A stretch of 64,000 bases of DNA. Origin: Gamarada debralockiae (Eukaryota > Ascomycota > Leotiomycetes > Helotiales > Hyphodiscaceae). The DNA is taken from contig NXFV01000916.1 in NCBI GenBank assembly GCA_002803225.1, positions 1 to 64,000 of the forward strand. Direction: 5' to 3'. A program made the translations under genes and the position numbers. Shown piece after piece: positions 24,586 through 35,417 of the stretch (its first letter is position 1; every line of letters begins with the position of its first letter). The notes below the pieces were generated by a model. That model was not told the origin of the DNA and searched no databases. It saw only the letters and a program-made list of their open reading frames with translations.

Positions 24586-24812
24586 GTTGGAAAAGAAGGT
24601 CGAATGGGCGATGGCCGAGGAAACAGGAAATAGGGCTGTGGGGGTTCATATAATCATGTAGAATGGAAGAAAAATATTTAGGATGGAGTGTTGACGAGTG
24701 ACGTTGTCCCGCAATGTGGGGAATGCATTCCACACGTGACCTTGCGACAACAAAGAAACCGGTTGGGGGTGCAAATATAAATGCGATGAAGTGGATTGTT
24801 CATATGTATTTA

Positions 24813-26936
24813 TTATTGTGTTAGGAGTTGCAACGTGCTTATGTCCATGTAGACATCTTTCCCATCATAGCCAAAGTCAAAGCCACCGAACTGGGGAATG
24901 CCATCAAGAGGAACATGGAATTTTGACCCCTCCGTATAAACTTGGTTGGAAACAACAGCCCTGCCAATAATTTGCATGTAATGTTCTTCTCTCCTCACAA
25001 TCGCGACGGCATCTGAGTTCCAGAACTGGAAAATCAAATCTCCTACGCGAGCATTTGGCGGCATCAACCCCATCACGCCATTGCGGCTCAGGAAGAGACG
25101 AGGCTCGAGGACCTTCTCTTCTACGCAGGGTTGGATATTTGAGGGGGCAGTATTTCCGCGAGCCAGCTTGAATCTGGGTAACTTGTTGAAAGCCGCTAAT
25201 GAGGCTTGTACGGATACTTCATCTGCCTTCGGAGGATCTGGATCGCGCTTCCACAACAATTTGGTCTCGATCGAGCATACTTTCGCTAGATCCCGAGAGT
25301 TCATTTCGAGCAGAACCCTCATGAACCCTTCGTTCTTCCTGCGCAGCTCTGCAAGGTTCGCATTGCTGTTCGAAAGCATCGACTTCCAACTTCTGGAGGA
25401 CTCTGGATCGCCAATGATGTCACTGTAGGAGGGGCCGACGATAGAAATTGTCCCGGAATGAATGCCCGTAACCTCGAATATGTTGAAGTTCTTGGAGGCA
25501 TTTCCAGCCGTAGACGGAATAGAGACTGCCCCTGGATTGATGGCTGGGAGTTTGAACAAATCGAAGTCGGGTGCAATATCTTCGACATCAGAAGGCGAAA
25601 AGATAATCATTTTTCCCGGGTGGGCGATTGCGAAATCCCGGTGCATCTCGGCAGAGCCTCCAAGAACCTTCTGAACTACTTGGCTGAAGTGAACGATCGA
25701 TTTCTTATTCTCTTTGAGCATGTACCGATTCTCCTTAGCCCAATGGTATTGGTGTCGCATAACGTCCTCATACAGCTCAAACAGCGACTTCGAATAGTCC
25801 ACGGGCAAACTATCGTCCTGACAATCGTGGGCAATACCGACAAATCCGTACACCTTGTCTCGAGGTTCCTCGCACAGTGAGGCCTCGCAAACCTCCATAA
25901 GATTCGCCAGGAGAAAGCTATCCCCATGGCGCCATTCGCGCTGTTCGGCAAGCTTCAATGCCATATCGACGTTGGTTGTAGAGCTCCGAATAAGGTCGAC
26001 GAACTTTTCCCACGGCTGAGAAAATTTGGAACCTGTAGCCCAGTACAATGACGCCCAATGGACGCGCAATTTTGTCGCAGCTGTAGGGAAGTTAGTAATC
26101 ACTCGTTCATTTTCAATGATTCTAAGTATCTGCTACCGAGACATGGTCCAGGAGCCAAAGCTCATCAGACAGTCAGGAAACGGGAAGTCAGTAACAAATC
26201 GTTCATTCTTTTTGAACGATTCAGAGTATCTGCTCACCTCCAATCTCCTGTACTATCCATACACGCTTCCAATACGGTTTACTACAAAGATCAATGATCT
26301 CCTTTTGCACCATGTTGCGATTCCCTTCGGGGTTCGTAGTGGGATCAATTTTCACAATCCCGGGTGCCCCCACTAGACCAAGCCAAATCAACACCTCCTC
26401 TGCGCGAGCAAATATGTAAGCCATGAGCTTGACCTGGCGATTGCGCTCTTCTATGTCCGCTTGGTTGATGCATATCGCGTCAATCCAGAGCACGCGCTCT
26501 TGCCGAGCGTCCCTCAGATGTACCAGTGCTGACCATAGATTTTCCCGTATGTCCACTCTTGTTTGGTTGAGCTCGATCCCTTTGACCTTATCCGGCGATC
26601 CCCCTATCGCGAGGAAATCAGTACAGAATACAATATAGAGTCGTTGAATATAAAAAAGTGGTTGGGGGCTTGAGGAACGGCTTCTTTTCGCGCAGACGAT
26701 TTCGGAATAGGGGATGCATCCTGGCCTAATAACATACATGTGTAAGACAATGCTTCATAACGAGGTCGGTCTGCGAATGCCGTGTGCGCCAGCGTCACTC
26801 TGATAGTCGAACTTGATGTGCCGGGTTGTAGAACAGCGAGTCTGATCGAGGGTCGTTTCGAGGAGAGGTCGAGATGGTCGTATTTGAAGTTCGAGAATCC
26901 ATGGGAGGTTGCCACCTTAGCAGGCGCTGCTTCCAT
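24813..26936 (-). CDS. HET-domain protein (heterokaryon incompatibility type)
   Basis: Exons 26936-26738, 26603-26238, 26160-26137 (24 nt) and 26080-24813 give 618 residues. The HET domain occupies the N-terminal third: RYEALSYTWG (completed across intron 1), VLWIDAICINQADIEERNRQ, YIFARAEEVLIWLG and KRVWIVQEIG, then KLRVHWASLYW and an EEPRDKVYGFVGIA motif. The C-terminal two thirds, with a VGDLIFQFWNSDAVAIVRR core, follow the usual HET layout. HET proteins cause cell death when unlike strains fuse, though most paralogues are untested. The 24-nt exon and its flanking introns are odd: both introns are in phase 1 and resemble each other. Skipping the mini-exon also keeps frame and gives a more typical VQEIGAATKLRVHW join (610 residues). 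Confidence 0.88.
26081..26237 (-). repeat. Two similar introns flanking a 24-nt exon
   Basis: Intron 2 (26237-26161, 77 nt) and intron 3 (26136-26081, 56 nt) of the HET gene share AGCAGATACT just after the donor, then a GAATC..TGAACGA block, then TTACTGACTTCCC / TTACTAACTTCCC, which holds the branch site. By eye about three quarters of positions match over some 50 nt. Intron 1 keeps a fainter version around its branch site (TACTGATTTCC). Confidence 0.75.
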
Positions 26937-27408
26937 GGTCGAGAATACGTTATCAATTGTTCTGTCCGTTTCAATGATCCAGAGGGGAATGCTTTCGCTG
27001 GTCCCGCTATGCCAATGTCCTCGACTTCAATTGCTGGAACAGAGAGAGCGATTCAATTTGGCGTGTGTTGAGCGGGTCTTCCTGAAAACTGGAATCGCGG
27101 AAATGGATCGAGTAATCTCGACATCCTATATCCCAATTGTGGTAAGTGCAAATCATTGATTGACTCGCACCGGAGGAATTGGCAACCTTGCGATGTCAAT
27201 CGATGTTGGAGCTGAACCCTGCTTATGCACCCTCGCGGCTAGGCATTACGACGCTGCTGTGATTGGCTGAGATTTGTATTTCCTTCCCTACGAAATACAA
27301 AGGCCGTTGGTAGGAGTTTGGTAAAGTCTCGTTCCACCAAACTAGCCAGCGAGCTGCTTCAAGGCTCTGGGTATCTTACATCGGCCAAAACCACACGTTC
27401 CGACTTCC
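26937..27408. other. Spacer between HET gene and twin-CX9C gene
   Basis: Both neighbours are on the minus strand, so this should contain the HET promoter and the 3' end of the CX9C gene. No clear element. Confidence 0.4.
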
Positions 27409-28488
27409 TCACTGCCACCGGAATATCGAAGTAACTTTGTCCACAATTGTCTCCTTCCCTTCCTCCTTTCTTTTCTTCCGCTCCGCTTCCTGCTTCTCAA
27501 ATATGTTCGTCAAGTGTCCGGCTACTTGTTCGCCCGCTTGAATCTCAGCTTTAATCGCCCGCTCTTCCAATATTCTTTGATCTTCGCTGAGTCCCTCCAG
27601 TCTCTTCTTTAGTGCTTCTTGCACCTTTGGTGGCAGATCGGAAGGTTGAACCTGGTTGTCTTCTAGTGTTGCTTTCGGTGTTGTATTCGTGGGGGCTGTC
27701 GTAACTCTTGATTTGGAGGATAAAAGAGGGGGGAACGTAGGTGCTGGTCGTCCTTCCGCTTTGGCTTCTTCAATCGCCTTTTCTTGATCCAGCATTCGAT
27801 GATATAATGAATCTGCATGCATTTGGATTTGCTCGTCGACTTCTTGGGGGCGGTCGAGTGTTGATAGATAACCTAGTGCTTTGAGAAATTTCTAGAGACA
27901 GCCTGATCAGAAAATCGTCCATCCGCACCAATTGACAAGTTGGGTGGCATCACATACCGATTGCATGAGATAACATCTTTCAAATTTCTTGTTCTCCGCC
28001 CTGCACATGTTCAACGTCCTTGACCAAGACACTGTGCGAAAACACTCATTGACGTCCCATTGTTCCAACGCACAATTCTCCAATGCCGCTCTCCCAATCT
28101 CTGCCTTCCTGTATTTGTAACCCTCAAGTACATCATTGATCTTCTCTTGATCCGACTTGGCCGCTGCCTCTGTGTCCGATTGTGATTGGTATCCCTTCCA
28201 TAAATCCGCGTACCGACCATCTTGGTAAAGGCTTGCGGCAGGGACTTTGTTCTGTTTTATCGCATCGGAACTGGGGACGTGAGTCGAGGTTTTGGGTTCT
28301 GGAACTTGTGCGGTTTGTGAGGATTGAGAAGTTGCAGGGGCGGGTGATGTCGAGGGAGGATTTGAAGAGCTGTATTTCACGGGCGACTCTTTCACAAGGA
28401 ATTCCCGCAGACTGGGATCAAGATCGCGTAGAGGATCTTGGGCCTTATTGCCATCTTTGTCGTCGGAGGATCCCCAAAACCAGCCCAT
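27409..28488 (-). CDS. Twin CX9C (CHCH-like) protein, probably mitochondrial intermembrane space
   Basis: Two exons (28488-27958, 27891-27409) joined in phase 0 give 337 residues. I chose the ATG of MGWFWGSSDD because that start is typical of this fungal family; an ATG-free extension exists upstream. Residues 30-95 are a low-complexity Ser/Pro/Thr region. A helical hairpin follows with four cysteines at about 139, 149, 162 and 172, spaced as two CX9C motifs (CALEQWDVNEC and CRAENKKFERC), the signature of proteins oxidised by Mia40 in the intermembrane space. After the intron comes FLKALGYLS and a helical, Glu/Lys-rich C-terminal coiled-coil stretch. A role in respiratory-complex assembly or mitochondrial structure is plausible by family but not shown. 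Length (337) is much greater than the usual ~100-residue CX9C proteins. Confidence 0.8.
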
Positions 28489-28961
28489 TGTCACAATCCG
28501 TAATTTCAACTGTTGGTGATTGAGCTTCTAGAAAATGGGAAGCCGGGTCCAGGCACGAAAGCAAATTCGGATGGCGCGTTCTGTAGGTAAGCTCGCTTGA
28601 ACTATGTAAACGCTAACCAGCTAACCTAATTCAAACAACCCCTCCCCTTTTCAGAGCAACAGCTACAGTACAATCTCAGAATACCAAGCCATGCTTACAG
28701 AATCGGAACTGGTGCTGATTCATTGATTGCAAATCAATTCAATATCAGAAAGCTGGTTTGTTGGAGCCTCAAGACCCAACAAGGTAAATATGGCTAATTA
28801 TGCAGCTTTTTTTTTTTTCACGGAACGGATCCAGCGAAGGCCGTTAACAGCCATTTCCAGAGCTACATCAACATGTCCTGACCTGATTGAAAAGTTTTCT
28901 CAAGTGAGAGATCTGAAGCTCTTTTCCTCTCTATATTTTCCCGAGGATTGAGCAATACAAG
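28489..28961. other. Divergent promoter spacer
   Basis: Lies between two divergent start codons (28488 minus, 28962 plus). Contains a T10 tract at 28808-28818. No other element recognised. Confidence 0.4.
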
Positions 28962-29796
28962 ATGGCAACCCATATCCTCGTCCTCGGTGCAACAGGTGTG
29001 TACCTCCTGACTTGAAATAAAGTATTCAGCGTCAGTTCTCATGCTCATACTCCTACGCAGGCCCAACAGGCGTAGTGTTCTGTAACAGAGCCCTCAAGGC
29101 TGGTCATCAGTTGATAATCTATGCTCGCAATCCAAGCAAACTCCCCGCCGAAATTAAAGATCACGAGAAGGTCACCATTATCGAAGGCCAGCTCGAGGAT
29201 GAAGCCGCACTCAAACAGGCTGTCAGTGGCAGAGCAAAGGTTTTTGTCTCATTTGCGGGGCCAGTGATGGGCTCGAAGGTACTGTAAGTATCCCTTTACT
29301 CTTTTCTTCAATCTCTATCCTCGAATGACCTGCCATCCCTGTTGTTTGAACACGATGAAAGCCGCTTTCGTACTTTGCTGAGCCTTGTCTATTGTAGCCT
29401 GTGACGAATTGCATGAAGATCCTCTTCCCACTCCTCATGGCAGCTCATTATGAGCGGGCTCTGGTCCTCGGCACCTGTTCATGGACAGCACCTGAGGATC
29501 TGGGAGCGTGGAAATGGAAAGCTTCCGTCATATTGATCAAAATCATCGGCGGCTCTGCGTACCAGGAGTTCAATGGACTAGGAGCCTTTGTAGCGTCGAT
29601 TAGTGTCGAGGATCTGAAGTGGACGCTGTTCAGAGTGCCGTTCTTGGGTAATGGCGAAGCGAAGCCAGTGACCGCGACATATACGGGCACTGGACTTGAT
29701 GGTGTGTTTTTGAGTAGGAGCAGCATTGCGGAATGGGTCTTAAAGGAGATGAAGGAGGGTAAATGGATTGGACAAGCGCCGGTGCTGTGCAATTGA
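28962..29796 (+). CDS. NAD(P)-binding Rossmann protein (atypical SDR, NmrA/ISD-like)
   Basis: Three exons (28962-28995, 29061-29278, 29398-29796) give 216 residues. The nucleotide-binding glycine motif is split by intron 1: ILVLGATG then PTGVVF, i.e. GxxGxxG. The second strand ends in ARNPSKLP, where Arg/Lys suggests NADP(H). EGQLEDEAALKQAVSG and FVSFAGPV follow the usual Rossmann order. The C-terminal half has WTLFRVPFLGNGEA, as in NAD(P)H-binding proteins related to biliverdin reductase B. No catalytic YxxxK is present, as expected for atypical SDRs. Intron 2 is placed at AAG|GTACTG because the alternative GTAAGT three bases on breaks the frame. Confidence 0.8.
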
Positions 29797-30571
29797 GTTG
29801 CTCTGGGATCTATGTATTTCCAGGTCACGTGATGATATCACAATGGGTCGTCGACGGCGCTTGGGGAGGAATGTTTTCTTGGGGAAATGTGGTAAACAAT
29901 TGAGATTCGGTATCCCTCAATTCAACCTTGCTGTTTCCTGTGTTACATTTTCGTTATACACCACCCCATCATTTGTTCCATAGCCTACACAGCCTACAGC
30001 CCCAATCCAGCAGCCTTAAGAAAAGCGCTCTCTCGCACGGAGATGGAAACTTTTGTTTAAGTTCACTTTATCTCCCAGCCTTGGCCATAATTTTGGTAAT
30101 GGACCTACGAATTCGGTTTGCAACGTCTGTGGCGTTGATATTGGCTTTACTTGCCCCGATATCGCGGGTAATGACTCAACAGCAGAGGAGGCTCGAGTTG
30201 CTGGACTTCGCCAAATTGTGAGCGCTCGACAATCGGTATTTTATGGAGTTGCTTGTTTACGATATTTATTTGCACATGGACCGCATTACATGGCAATGTG
30301 TCTGCAGACGTGGTTGAGAAACTTGGGTAAGCTTCACAATCTATATCTATGGGTCATCCACCGTCCACTTCGTCCAATCCTGGTAGCGTCGACGTTTGGC
30401 TGACACGTCACAAACAATGCAATATTTACTAGTATTTTTACACCAGAAGTTGTTTTGATTATTGCTCTTACAGACTTTCTAACAGCTCACAAACTCAATG
30501 ACATCGCTCATAATAGTGGGAATCTGACTTGGACTACATAGCACTCTTGGCTCACTGTACACCATAGTTGG
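29797..30571. other. Non-coding stretch before LINE scrap
   Basis: No gene supported; short frames lack motifs. Confidence 0.4.
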
Positions 30572-30712
30572 TGTCAGATGAGCTGGTTGCTATGGCAACG
30601 GTTGTGTACACATATCTCGGGTTCTGGCAATCCTACCTTTCTTGACTCCTCAGATATCTATGAATATATGATTTTACCACACAATATCGTCTGATTCGAC
30701 AGTTGGATTGCT
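30572..30712 (+). mobile_element. Fragment of non-LTR retrotransposon
   Basis: About 140 bp here match, in opposite orientation, the stretch around 49210-49349 inside the LINE at 49-51.5 kb. The first ~60 bp are nearly identical (shared GATGAGCTGGTTGCTATGGC), apart from a 5-bp TGTAC copy-number difference and a C/T change; the rest, including ATATCGTCTGATTCGACAG, is more diverged. It is a short relic with no coding capacity. Confidence 0.75.
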
Positions 30713-31009
30713 GGTGCCAATGCCCCCCAATGTCTGCGCGGCTGAATGTGGAAACAATTTCTTGGCTTCTATCTGAAGATCATATTCAGAAGGACAGAAT
30801 TCCAAGTCGAGAAGAAATTCTCGAAAAGAGCAAAGCAAGCCCCCTTGTCAAACTTTGGCATGCATTCAGGCATCTTGGCTCTTGTTACAGGCAAGCCTAA
30901 CTTCCGCTACCGCCACTCTTCTTCTACGCGTTACTCTCATGTATATTACTCTCTCCGTTCGATTTTTTTCCCTTTGCCTCACAACGCGCTGTCCAACAAT
31001 CCTTCCGCT

Positions 31010-31725
31010 CCATTAAGGCTAACCTCTTATGTAGTAGTTGCGAGAACGGTTGAGTATCTACCCGTTATGACTCTAGAAATAAGTACAACTGCATACGTGA
31101 TATGCGCTCTTCTATCTTACGTCGCTTGGTGGAAAGCCCCCCAAGGGGTGGAACAGGGAATCCTTTTAGATCTCAAGCCGTTGACCCCCGAACAAGCTGG
31201 AAAATTTGCCTCTGAAAGTTTCGAAGAAATTGTGGGTATTGACACATATGGAACACATTGAGTTACTCCGATTTTTCTCGGTGCCATGGTATTTGGAGGA
31301 ATACACTGCACAGCGGTAGGTACTCTATTTCTTGAAGTTGTTTATACAACCAACACTAGAAATCGCCTTCCTGTTCTTACAATTTCTCGACGATTCCCAT
31401 TAGTGAAGCATTGAAACAGACTTGAAACATCTAGTGGAATAGCAAGGTGTTTCCTTCCGCCGTTGAAAGGGACCTCTGGAGAGTAACTTCCATTCTGACA
31501 ATGCTACTGTCCGCCCTCTTTGTCTATAAACTCCAGAGAGGGATCATCAACCGTATCGCTGCTACCGGAGGCTTCTACGTGATCGTCCGCCTGTACTTGA
31601 TCGTGGAGTCCTTGGCAGGTCTGCAAGATGTCCCTGCCAGGGTCTATCAAGACGTGCAATGGACAGAATTCATTCCACATATCGAAACAGTCTACTGGGG
31701 AAGAGCGGATTTCTTATCAAATTAA
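31010..31725 (+). pseudogene. C-terminal relic of an uncharacterised fungal membrane protein
   Basis: Blocks appear in order: RTVEYLPVMTLEISTTAYVI, then SYVAWWKAPQGVEQGILLDL (many Pezizomycotina membrane proteins read LExTTxAFxxCxxxxYxxWxxKPxDV here), LGAMVFGGIHCTA ending at a donor (GTAGGT near 31316), and, after an intron, VFPSAVERDLWRVTSI and GGFYVIVRLYLIVESLAGL. A TGA at 31259-31261 interrupts the first block, no N-terminal half is found, and residues expected around the splice junction are missing. The function of the family is unknown. Confidence 0.65.
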
Positions 31726-31842
31726 CCAAGAACAGTAGTCGTCTCACTTCACCGAAAGTATTTACGGAGATCTATCATGTGTGATACCAATACTCCATTC
31801 AAATATAATTACAACAGCTGATCTAAACTTTTGTAGAAGCAC

Positions 31843-32889
31843 TCAAGCGGCGACCTCTCCAACAAGCTCAAGATACTGCTTGACAACGCTCTTAACTTGC
31901 TCCTCATAACTCTGAAACTTGAACCCAAAGACCTTCTCGGTCCGCGAAGAATCGGTCTTAGTTCTCTTAGTCGAGGCGGTCCCATTGTTGGGAAGAACTC
32001 CCTTCTTCACAGCCTCAGGGAAGTTGCGATTGACAATCTCAATTGCCTCCTCCCACCTCGTACCTCTCTCTCCTTCAGAGACAGCCAAGAAGCTCTGGTT
32101 ACCCTCGATCTTGGGATCCAAGGACTCGACGTGCAGGCGTGCGATATCTTGAACATGGACACTGGTTGATGGAACGGCTCCCCATCCACTGTCACCACCC
32201 AAGACCTGGGCCATAGCTGCAGCGACAGTACCATCGGCAATCAGCTTAGGGTCGGTGACCATTTCGTTCTCGCCAATGACAAAAGACGGCATGATGTTGA
32301 TGACATCCCATTCTGGCTTCTTCTCCTTCACGAACTCCTTCGTGGCGATGAGCGCACGGACTTTGCCTGCGGCGTATGCTTCGAAGACATGAGAGTAAGG
32401 GCCAGCTGGGAAAGGAATTTGGTAGGTGTCATCGAAGACGGTATCGACCTCCTTAGCAATGAATTCTTCCCAAGGAATGATCGCGACTTCTGAGGAAGTG
32501 ATCACGATGCGCTTGATTCCTTGAGTCTTGTAGGCTGAGTCGAGAATGCCCGAAGTGCCCTTGAGAGCAGGCTGGAGGAGATGGGTCTCATACTGATCGG
32601 GAGTGAACCCCTCGCCCTTGATGACCGGCGATGCGCTGTGGATGATGTATTTCACGCCCTTGACAGCCTCGTCGTAGGCATTGTCTGCGAGAATGTCGGG
32701 GACAATGACGAAGGTGAGGCGTGATCCAGGATTGATGGCCTTGACGGTAGGAGTAGCGAGGACGGCGTCAGCCTTGGCTTGGGAGCGGACGGCGGCTCTG
32801 ACTGAGTAGCCAGCTTTGAGTGCTGTGTGGATGGTCTTGATGCCGATCAAGCCCGTGCCGCCGGTAATAAGGACGAGATCACCTGACAT
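31843..32889 (-). CDS. NAD(P)-dependent reductase (cinnamoyl-CoA/dihydroflavonol reductase-like SDR)
   Basis: One intact exon, 348 residues. It opens with MSGDLVLITGGTGLIGIKTI, the TGxxGxxG dinucleotide motif of extended SDRs, followed by VRAAVRSQAKAD, where Arg residues favour NADPH. IIHSASPV, RIVITSSEVAII (catalytic Ser) and the catalytic Tyr/Lys pair in AYAAGKVRAL follow, then NIMPSFVIGEN and VHVQDIARLHVESL, typical of the cinnamoyl-CoA reductase / Gre2 / dihydroflavonol-reductase group. The length (348) is normal. These enzymes reduce aldehydes or ketones; the substrate here is unknown. A possible TATA-like stretch lies ~200 bp upstream near 33094. Confidence 0.9.
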   Translation of the reverse strand: MSGDLVLITGGTGLIGIKTIHTALKAGYSVRAAVRSQAKADAVLATPTVKAINPGSRLTFVIVPDILADNAYDEAVKGVKYIIHSASPVIKGEGFTPDQYETHLLQPALKGTSGILDSAYKTQGIKRIVITSSEVAIIPWEEFIAKEVDTVFDDTYQIPFPAGPYSHVFEAYAAGKVRALIATKEFVKEKKPEWDVINIMPSFVIGENEMVTDPKLIADGTVAAAMAQVLGGDSGWGAVPSTSVHVQDIARLHVESLDPKIEGNQSFLAVSEGERGTRWEEAIEIVNRNFPEAVKKGVLPNNGTASTKRTKTDSSRTEKVFGFKFQSYEEQVKSVVKQYLELVGEVAA

Positions 32890-34508
32890 ATTTGATGTTG
32901 ATGGTGTGAGTTGATGCGTATTTGTGTGGGAAGGAGTTGTTTTGACTGAAGAAGATTGAAATTTCGAAGTCTTCGAGATCGTCTTTATTGACTGTTCGTC
33001 CTGAGGTGGGTTAAGGCTAAAATGATAGTGCGCTGTGATGAGAAGATAGGGATTGTTATAATGATGAAATGAAACTTGCAGATTCGACGGTAATTATATA
33101 CAAACCAGCCTGCCTTCATTCAACCTCAATTCCATCATAGTATCTATGAATTTCCAATCCAACGACCCATTAGTGATGGAGTAATTCCATCTCCATCGCT
33201 CTGTGCGTCGATAATTACCGCATCCGTAGAATGGCTACAGCCTTGCGGCCAGCAGTTGCTGACTTATGCGCCGGTGATATATCAGACTCCAAAGAATCCG
33301 CGCGGCTGTAGAAAAGGTTGTGTCTCCATTGGTGTGATGATGCAATACGATTATGAAGCAGCTTTGAAGAGCGGATAAAAGAAAGATTTACCTGAAATAC
33401 CGGATTTGGGAAATGGAAATGGTGGGGAGAGCAGGTGGTATTGGTTGAGGGCGCGAGAAATGCGGAGATATCTTTACGGCCGACAGGGAGGAAGATGACA
33501 AAGATGAGTAATCATAGTACATCTCACGTGATCAGCCTCCGTCTCCCTGCAATCGAGCCTCTCAGGACTGGCCTCTTTGGAAGCCGAATCATGAATTCAT
33601 CTGCTAATCAGTTTAAATGTACACCACTTTAATCGACACGGGATTTAGTACCAAACGTTATTCGGCATCAGCTGATCTTGAATTTTCCGTTTTCCGCCTT
33701 CGATGCACGGGTCAAATTGCCATGGGTGATTTGACCCTACCGGTCACTCTTAATTCTAAATTATACCATAGTCAACTTGCTCCCTATCCCTTCGTCTGGC
33801 AGAAACTACCTCAACGCTAGCAAGAAACTTCGGCCAATGAAATTTAGCGGATTAGAACCTAGCTGTGCCTAAAATAGAGCATCACGTGAAACAAACGTAG
33901 TTAATATCTAATCAGAGGACACAGACGTCCGACTTTACTAAGATAGGCTAGCGTTGAGGTAGTTTCTGCCAGACGAAGGGATAGTACAGAATTGCAAAGC
34001 ATTGATGGACCCCAGAAAGCTGCAGTTATCTTTTGAAAATCAAAGCCATTTTGGCTCCTACGGTAAAGACCCTGTAGGTTTGCCGAGGTTTAGCGGTCAA
34101 CCCCTGAAAGAAAGCCTTGCGATTTAGGTTAGGACGGAGCGGCTTCGGCCCGAGGATTCGGAGTATTGAACTCAACTCTTCCATATCCGAAAACGGTGGC
34201 TGATATTGGCCCGTGCCCACCAAAACAACACCATACTTTCAGGCTCAAAAGAACAACTACAAAACCCAATTGAAATTTCCAAAAATTGATAGAAAGACAG
34301 TTTGGCTTCTTAAAATTACCAAAATCAAGTTTGAGCTAATTGGACTAAGTTTTGTGGAAGTTTTGTTATTACTAAAGTAAGGGTCTCTCTCTTGGGAGAA
34401 GCACAGGCCAAAATCGGCCACATTTTTGGGATGGCTCAGCACCCATTTTGAACCTTTCTTCTCTTTCTCATCCTCCTGTCTATTTAGCATCTCCAGCGCC
34501 ATGATCAT
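32890..34508. other. Non-coding stretch containing an inverted repeat
   Basis: No gene supported. Besides the inverted repeat listed separately it holds two CACGTGA motifs and, at 34260-34500, an A/T-rich segment. Confidence 0.4.
33784..33984. repeat. Perfect 38-bp inverted repeat around a 125-bp core
   Basis: The arm at 33784-33821 (starting CTATCCCTTCGTCTGGCAGA) is exactly the reverse complement of 33947-33984. The core does not continue the pairing. No target-site duplication is clear outside the arms. The size and shape fit a tiny non-autonomous DNA transposon (MITE) or two opposed copies of a short element; the perfect arms suggest it is recent or conserved. Confidence 0.85.
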
Positions 34509-35417
34509 TCAGCTCCCTGCCGCCGCCCATGGCGGATATTTTCCCCTGGATATGCTCTGAGATATGAAGTGTCGGGACACAACCGTCGCGTTTTTCTTTA
34601 TCTCGATGTTTTGGCTCTCGCACGTTACTACGTCAAGCTGCTGGCGGTCGTAAACAGTATCGTGGTAGCGGAAGAGTATCCGAACACCATATATTATATT
34701 CCTATCGTGGAGCAAACTATGGAAATCCTCCAGATAAGAATTGGTACAAGGGCCATCGAAAAAAAGTCGTTCCGAAGGCCTGACCCTGACATTCTGGAAA
34801 TTGGCAGGAAAGCGGTATGGCTCGAACAAGTATAAAAGATTCACATACTTCCCCACAGATGTAAATTGTTTCCGATATTCGTTGGCTTTCCGAACTCGCC
34901 TACAATGGCGAATACTTGAGTTCGGTTTCTTCTCCTGCTTTCCGCACTGACTGCCGTTGCTAGTAGCTGCCCACTCGCGACGCCTGAGCTCAGTGCCCCA
35001 TCTTTCAATTTTACCAATGTTACTGAACATTGCGACGATCTCTGATCTTTCGCAAGCAATGATGAGGCTCTTTTGGTAGTCATCAACGTCACCTTGTATT
35101 CCTCGTAATGCTCCAGATGGCACCCCAGCTTTCTGTCAAGTGGAAGGCCAGGTCGTGACGTACAATGGGGTATCTCGTTAATTACCAGTAATCAGGCGTT
35201 GAATGGGCTGGTATCTATCACCAGCAAGGGGCGGCAGGCCTTGGTGGAAAAGATGATCATCCCTCAAGGCTGGTGGGACTACAATGTGACACCATAATTC
35301 ACTGTAAAATACTATGAGCAGCTCTTTGCTACCCTGGGAACAGAAAAGGTCGAGAGCTTCGTGAAGTTTTTCATGACGAATTGACAATACCGTACGTGCT
35401 CTTCTCCATTGGCTCAC
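34509..35417 (-). pseudogene. Unrecognised two-exon reading frame without a start
   Basis: Two open blocks on the minus strand join in phase across a GTAATT..AAAG intron (35186|35185 to 35129|35128): upstream EKLHEALDLFCSQGSKELLI and PPALRDDHLFHQGLPPLAGD, downstream GALRGIQGDVDDYQKSLIIA and EIVAMFSNIGKIERWG, ending at 34509. Together about 280 codons are open, more than chance. There is no in-frame ATG, so a 5' part is missing or lies in an unseen exon. I do not recognise the family. It is possibly the tail of a larger decayed fungal gene. Confidence 0.4.

Noticed and set aside
33784..33984. CRISPR array or terminator for the inverted repeat
   Set aside because: Only two arms, opposite orientation, eukaryotic context; neither fits.
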